Origin: JAGTJU01 sp038257535
GTDB lineage: Bacteria > Myxococcota_A > Polyangia > Fen-1088
NCBI GenBank assembly: GCA_038257535.1
Contig: JBBSJE010000006.1
Location: 1-64,000 of the forward strand
DNA: 64,000 nt
Direction: 5' to 3'
Of this stretch, positions 62,335-64,000 are shown in pieces (position 1 is the stretch's first letter; each line of letters begins with the position of its first letter). The notes beneath the pieces are model-generated. The model worked only from the letters and a program-made list of their open reading frames with translations. It ran no database searches and was not told the DNA's origin. The position numbers and the translations under genes were made by a program.

Positions 62335-63615
62335 TCAACGCGACCAAACTTCATCAAGCGCGCTGCCCAGCCGTTCTATGCCGTCTTCAAGCTCGTCCTC
62401 TGAGATTACCAGCGGCGGCGCCAAAAACACGAGGTTGTCGCGTTTGTGCAGGTGCAACCGCATTTGGCGCAGCAGGTCCGCCAAGGTTTTCATGCGTGCG
62501 GGGGTGGCGGGCGTGGTGGCCTTGGGTTCATCCAGTTCGATGGCCCACAACAACCCCAAACCTCGAACCTCGCGCACAAATGGCCGCTTGCGGGTCCACA
62601 AAGGCATGCGGCGCTTCAACCATTCGCCCAAGCGGGCTGCACGCGGCACCAGCGATTCCATTTTGTAGACATTGATCGCCGCTGCAATCGCCGCGCAGGT
62701 GAGGGGATGCGCGTAGCTGGTAAGGCCACAACGCAAGGGATTGTCATCGAAGTGGCGTGCCACCCGCCCGCTGGCAATCACAGCGCCGCCGGGCGCGTAA
62801 CCAGCGGTTAAGCCTTTGCCGCAGGTCAAAAGGTCGGGCGACGCGCCGTCATGATCCACGGCAAACCAGCGGCCGGTGCGCCCAAAGCCGGAAAGCACCT
62901 CATCGGCAATGAACAAGATGCCGTGGCGATCGCAGACTTGGCGGATGTGACGGTAATAAGAAAACGGGGGCGGAAACACGCCATTGGCCCCCACCACGCC
63001 TTCCAGCAGCACGGCGGCGATAGTGTCGGGGCCTTCTGCCTGGATCACAGACTCCAGATCGCCCTCACACGGGCCGCCCACGTAGGGATCTTGCCAGGGC
63101 ACACCCATCGACATGCCCGTCTCGAACCCCTGTTTTCGCGGGTCTCCGGAGAGCGCCAGCATGCCCAAAGTCGCGCCGTGATAGCTACGATCGCGGTAGA
63201 TGACCTTTTTGCGCCCGGTGACCTGAAGCGCGATTTTGACGGCGTTTTCATTCGCTTCGGCGCCTGACAAACAGATGAACACCTTTCCCGAGGCCATGCC
63301 TGGTGGCGCCACATCAAGCAGCCGCTCCGCCGCCAGCGCTTTGGCGGGAAACGTAGACGCCGGCGTCACCAACAATGAGCGTTCGGCGGCCGCAACCATG
63401 GCATGGAGCATGGCTGGGTGCCCATGGCCCAAGTTCGCGTTCCAAACCATGCTTCCCAAATCCAGCCACCGGGCGCCGTCGGCGGTTTGAAAGTTGGCGC
63501 CTTGGCCGCCCACAATGTCCAACGGGACCGCGTCACGCTGGGCCGTCCACGTGAAAAAGCTGCGATGATTCGTGGCCGGCAGGGGAGAGGGATGGTGGGT
63601 TCGGATGGATCTCAT
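62335..63615 (-). CDS. class III PLP-dependent aminotransferase
   Basis: This 427-residue omega-type aminotransferase starts at ATG 63613-63615, which overlaps the stop of the next upstream aminotransferase by 4 bp. Motifs: LDLGSMVWNANLGHGHPAML, KVFICLSGAEANENAVKIAL, KKVIYRDRSYHGATLGMLAL, ILFIADEVLSGFGRTGRWFA and DLLTCGKGLTAGYAPGGAVI with the PLP Lys. Its place beside a CoA-transferase suggests it acts on a beta-, gamma- or omega-amino acid. The substrate is unknown. Longer frames up to 63747 are not family-like. Confidence 0.92.
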   Translation of the reverse strand: MRSIRTHHPSPLPATNHRSFFTWTAQRDAVPLDIVGGQGANFQTADGARWLDLGSMVWNANLGHGHPAMLHAMVAAAERSLLVTPASTFPAKALAAERLLDVAPPGMASGKVFICLSGAEANENAVKIALQVTGRKKVIYRDRSYHGATLGMLALSGDPRKQGFETGMSMGVPWQDPYVGGPCEGDLESVIQAEGPDTIAAVLLEGVVGANGVFPPPFSYYRHIRQVCDRHGILFIADEVLSGFGRTGRWFAVDHDGASPDLLTCGKGLTAGYAPGGAVIASGRVARHFDDNPLRCGLTSYAHPLTCAAIAAAINVYKMESLVPRAARLGEWLKRRMPLWTRKRPFVREVRGLGLLWAIELDEPKATTPATPARMKTLADLLRQMRLHLHKRDNLVFLAPPLVISEDELEDGIERLGSALDEVWSR

Positions 63616-64000
63616 GCGGTGTTTGCCGTCACGGACGCAAAGATATCCGCCGCCGCCGCCGCCTGGGACTCCGTGATGATGAGAGGGGGTGAAAGCCGAA
63701 TGGCTTTGTCTCCACATTCTAGAACCAATAGCCCGCGTTGGAAACAAGTCTGCGCCACGCGGTTCGCCTCAGAAGCGCTTTCAAACTCAACGCCGATCAT
63801 CAACCCCAAGCCGCGGACCTCTTTGACCTGTGGGCAGGAGGCCAGTTTCGTCTTCAGTTGCGTTTGCAGGGCGGCCCCCATGCGAGCTGAGTTCTCTGTG
63901 AGGCCTTCTTGCAGCAGATCCAGCGTGGTGAGGGCGCTCGCGATGCAAACGGGGTTGCCACCGCAGGTGGAGCCATGGCTGCCGGCGGGCCACGTCATGA
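63612..64000 (-). CDS. class III aminotransferase, C-terminal part, 5' end outside window
   Basis: About 129 codons are visible, open to the window edge. It starts in GSHGSTCGGNPVCIASALTT, the region after the PLP Lys that in GabT-like enzymes reads G-H-x-S-T-x-G-G-N-P. It ends in the usual small domain: EVRGLGLMIGVEFESASEAN, then GLLVLECGDKAIRLSPPLII. It is thus the C-terminus of a second class III aminotransferase directly upstream of, and overlapping, the first. Two tandem paralogues probably act in sequence or on different amino groups. The visible part does not tell the substrate. Confidence 0.88.
   Translation of the reverse strand, partial: MTWPAGSHGSTCGGNPVCIASALTTLDLLQEGLTENSARMGAALQTQLKTKLASCPQVKEVRGLGLMIGVEFESASEANRVAQTCFQRGLLVLECGDKAIRLSPPLIITESQAAAAADIFASVTANTA

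Overview
The window reads as a chromosomal segment of a Gram-negative bacterium, most likely a member of the Myxococcota (former Deltaproteobacteria). Support comes from a vWA protein with an AgmX/PglI-type C-terminus, a cysteine-rich lipoprotein with Gly-rich linkers, an AT-hook protein, a TPR protein with C-terminal membrane segments, a DUF1592/DUF1588-type protein, a B12-type radical SAM protein and several lipoproteins with CxxCH motifs. Genes are dense and GC-rich on both strands, and many neighbours overlap by 4 bp (ATGA/GTGA). I saw no tRNA, rRNA, CRISPR array, insertion sequence or prophage. Placement is an inference from gene content; no search was run.

Layout. 1-2756: the 5' part of a DUF11-type surface protein and aroC. 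2873-7244: speA, then a three-gene operon of a CxxCH lipoprotein, an outer-membrane porin with its own CxxCH, and a second CxxCH lipoprotein. 7271-9412: small genes with an AT-hook protein, zinc-independent rpmB and rpsN, and orn. 10069-18380: a co-oriented run of a heterodimeric ABC exporter (MdlA/MdlB-like), a catalytic and a non-catalytic M16 peptidase, and a B12-type radical SAM protein. 18617-21823: small secreted, TPR and Cys-rich proteins. 21852-33053: a UbiA-type prenyltransferase, then an ECF sigma factor coupled to two giant DUF3857/transglutaminase-like proteins (one catalytic, one apparently dead), gpsA and cnoX. 33106-40268: aat, a membrane-anchored MutS-like ATPase, a CtaA-CtaB fusion, a cupredoxin and a DUF1592 protein.

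40341-45248 holds trpEGDCF behind a structured leader; trpB and trpA are not in the window. 45308-54120 holds a YciO-like gene, the vWA/AgmX protein, an isolated rplC with a near-consensus promoter, and mutL-miaA-accA-thyX. 54162-60940 holds tatD, an HTH-like protein, glk, rpiB, xth, infA and an HtrA-type protease. 60949-64000 holds a 3-oxoacid CoA-transferase pair and two tandem class III aminotransferases, the second cut by the window edge.

Together these genes cover aromatic amino acid synthesis (aroC, trp), polyamine synthesis (speA), haem O/A maturation, fatty acid initiation (accA), translation and DNA repair, plus lineage-specific envelope systems. The most interesting parts are the porin/cytochrome operon, the sigma factor with a paired active/pseudo transglutaminase, the ABC/M16/radical SAM run, the degenerate CtaA half of the CtaAB fusion, the trp leader, and a palindrome (ACACATGTGT) shared by two divergent intergenic regions.
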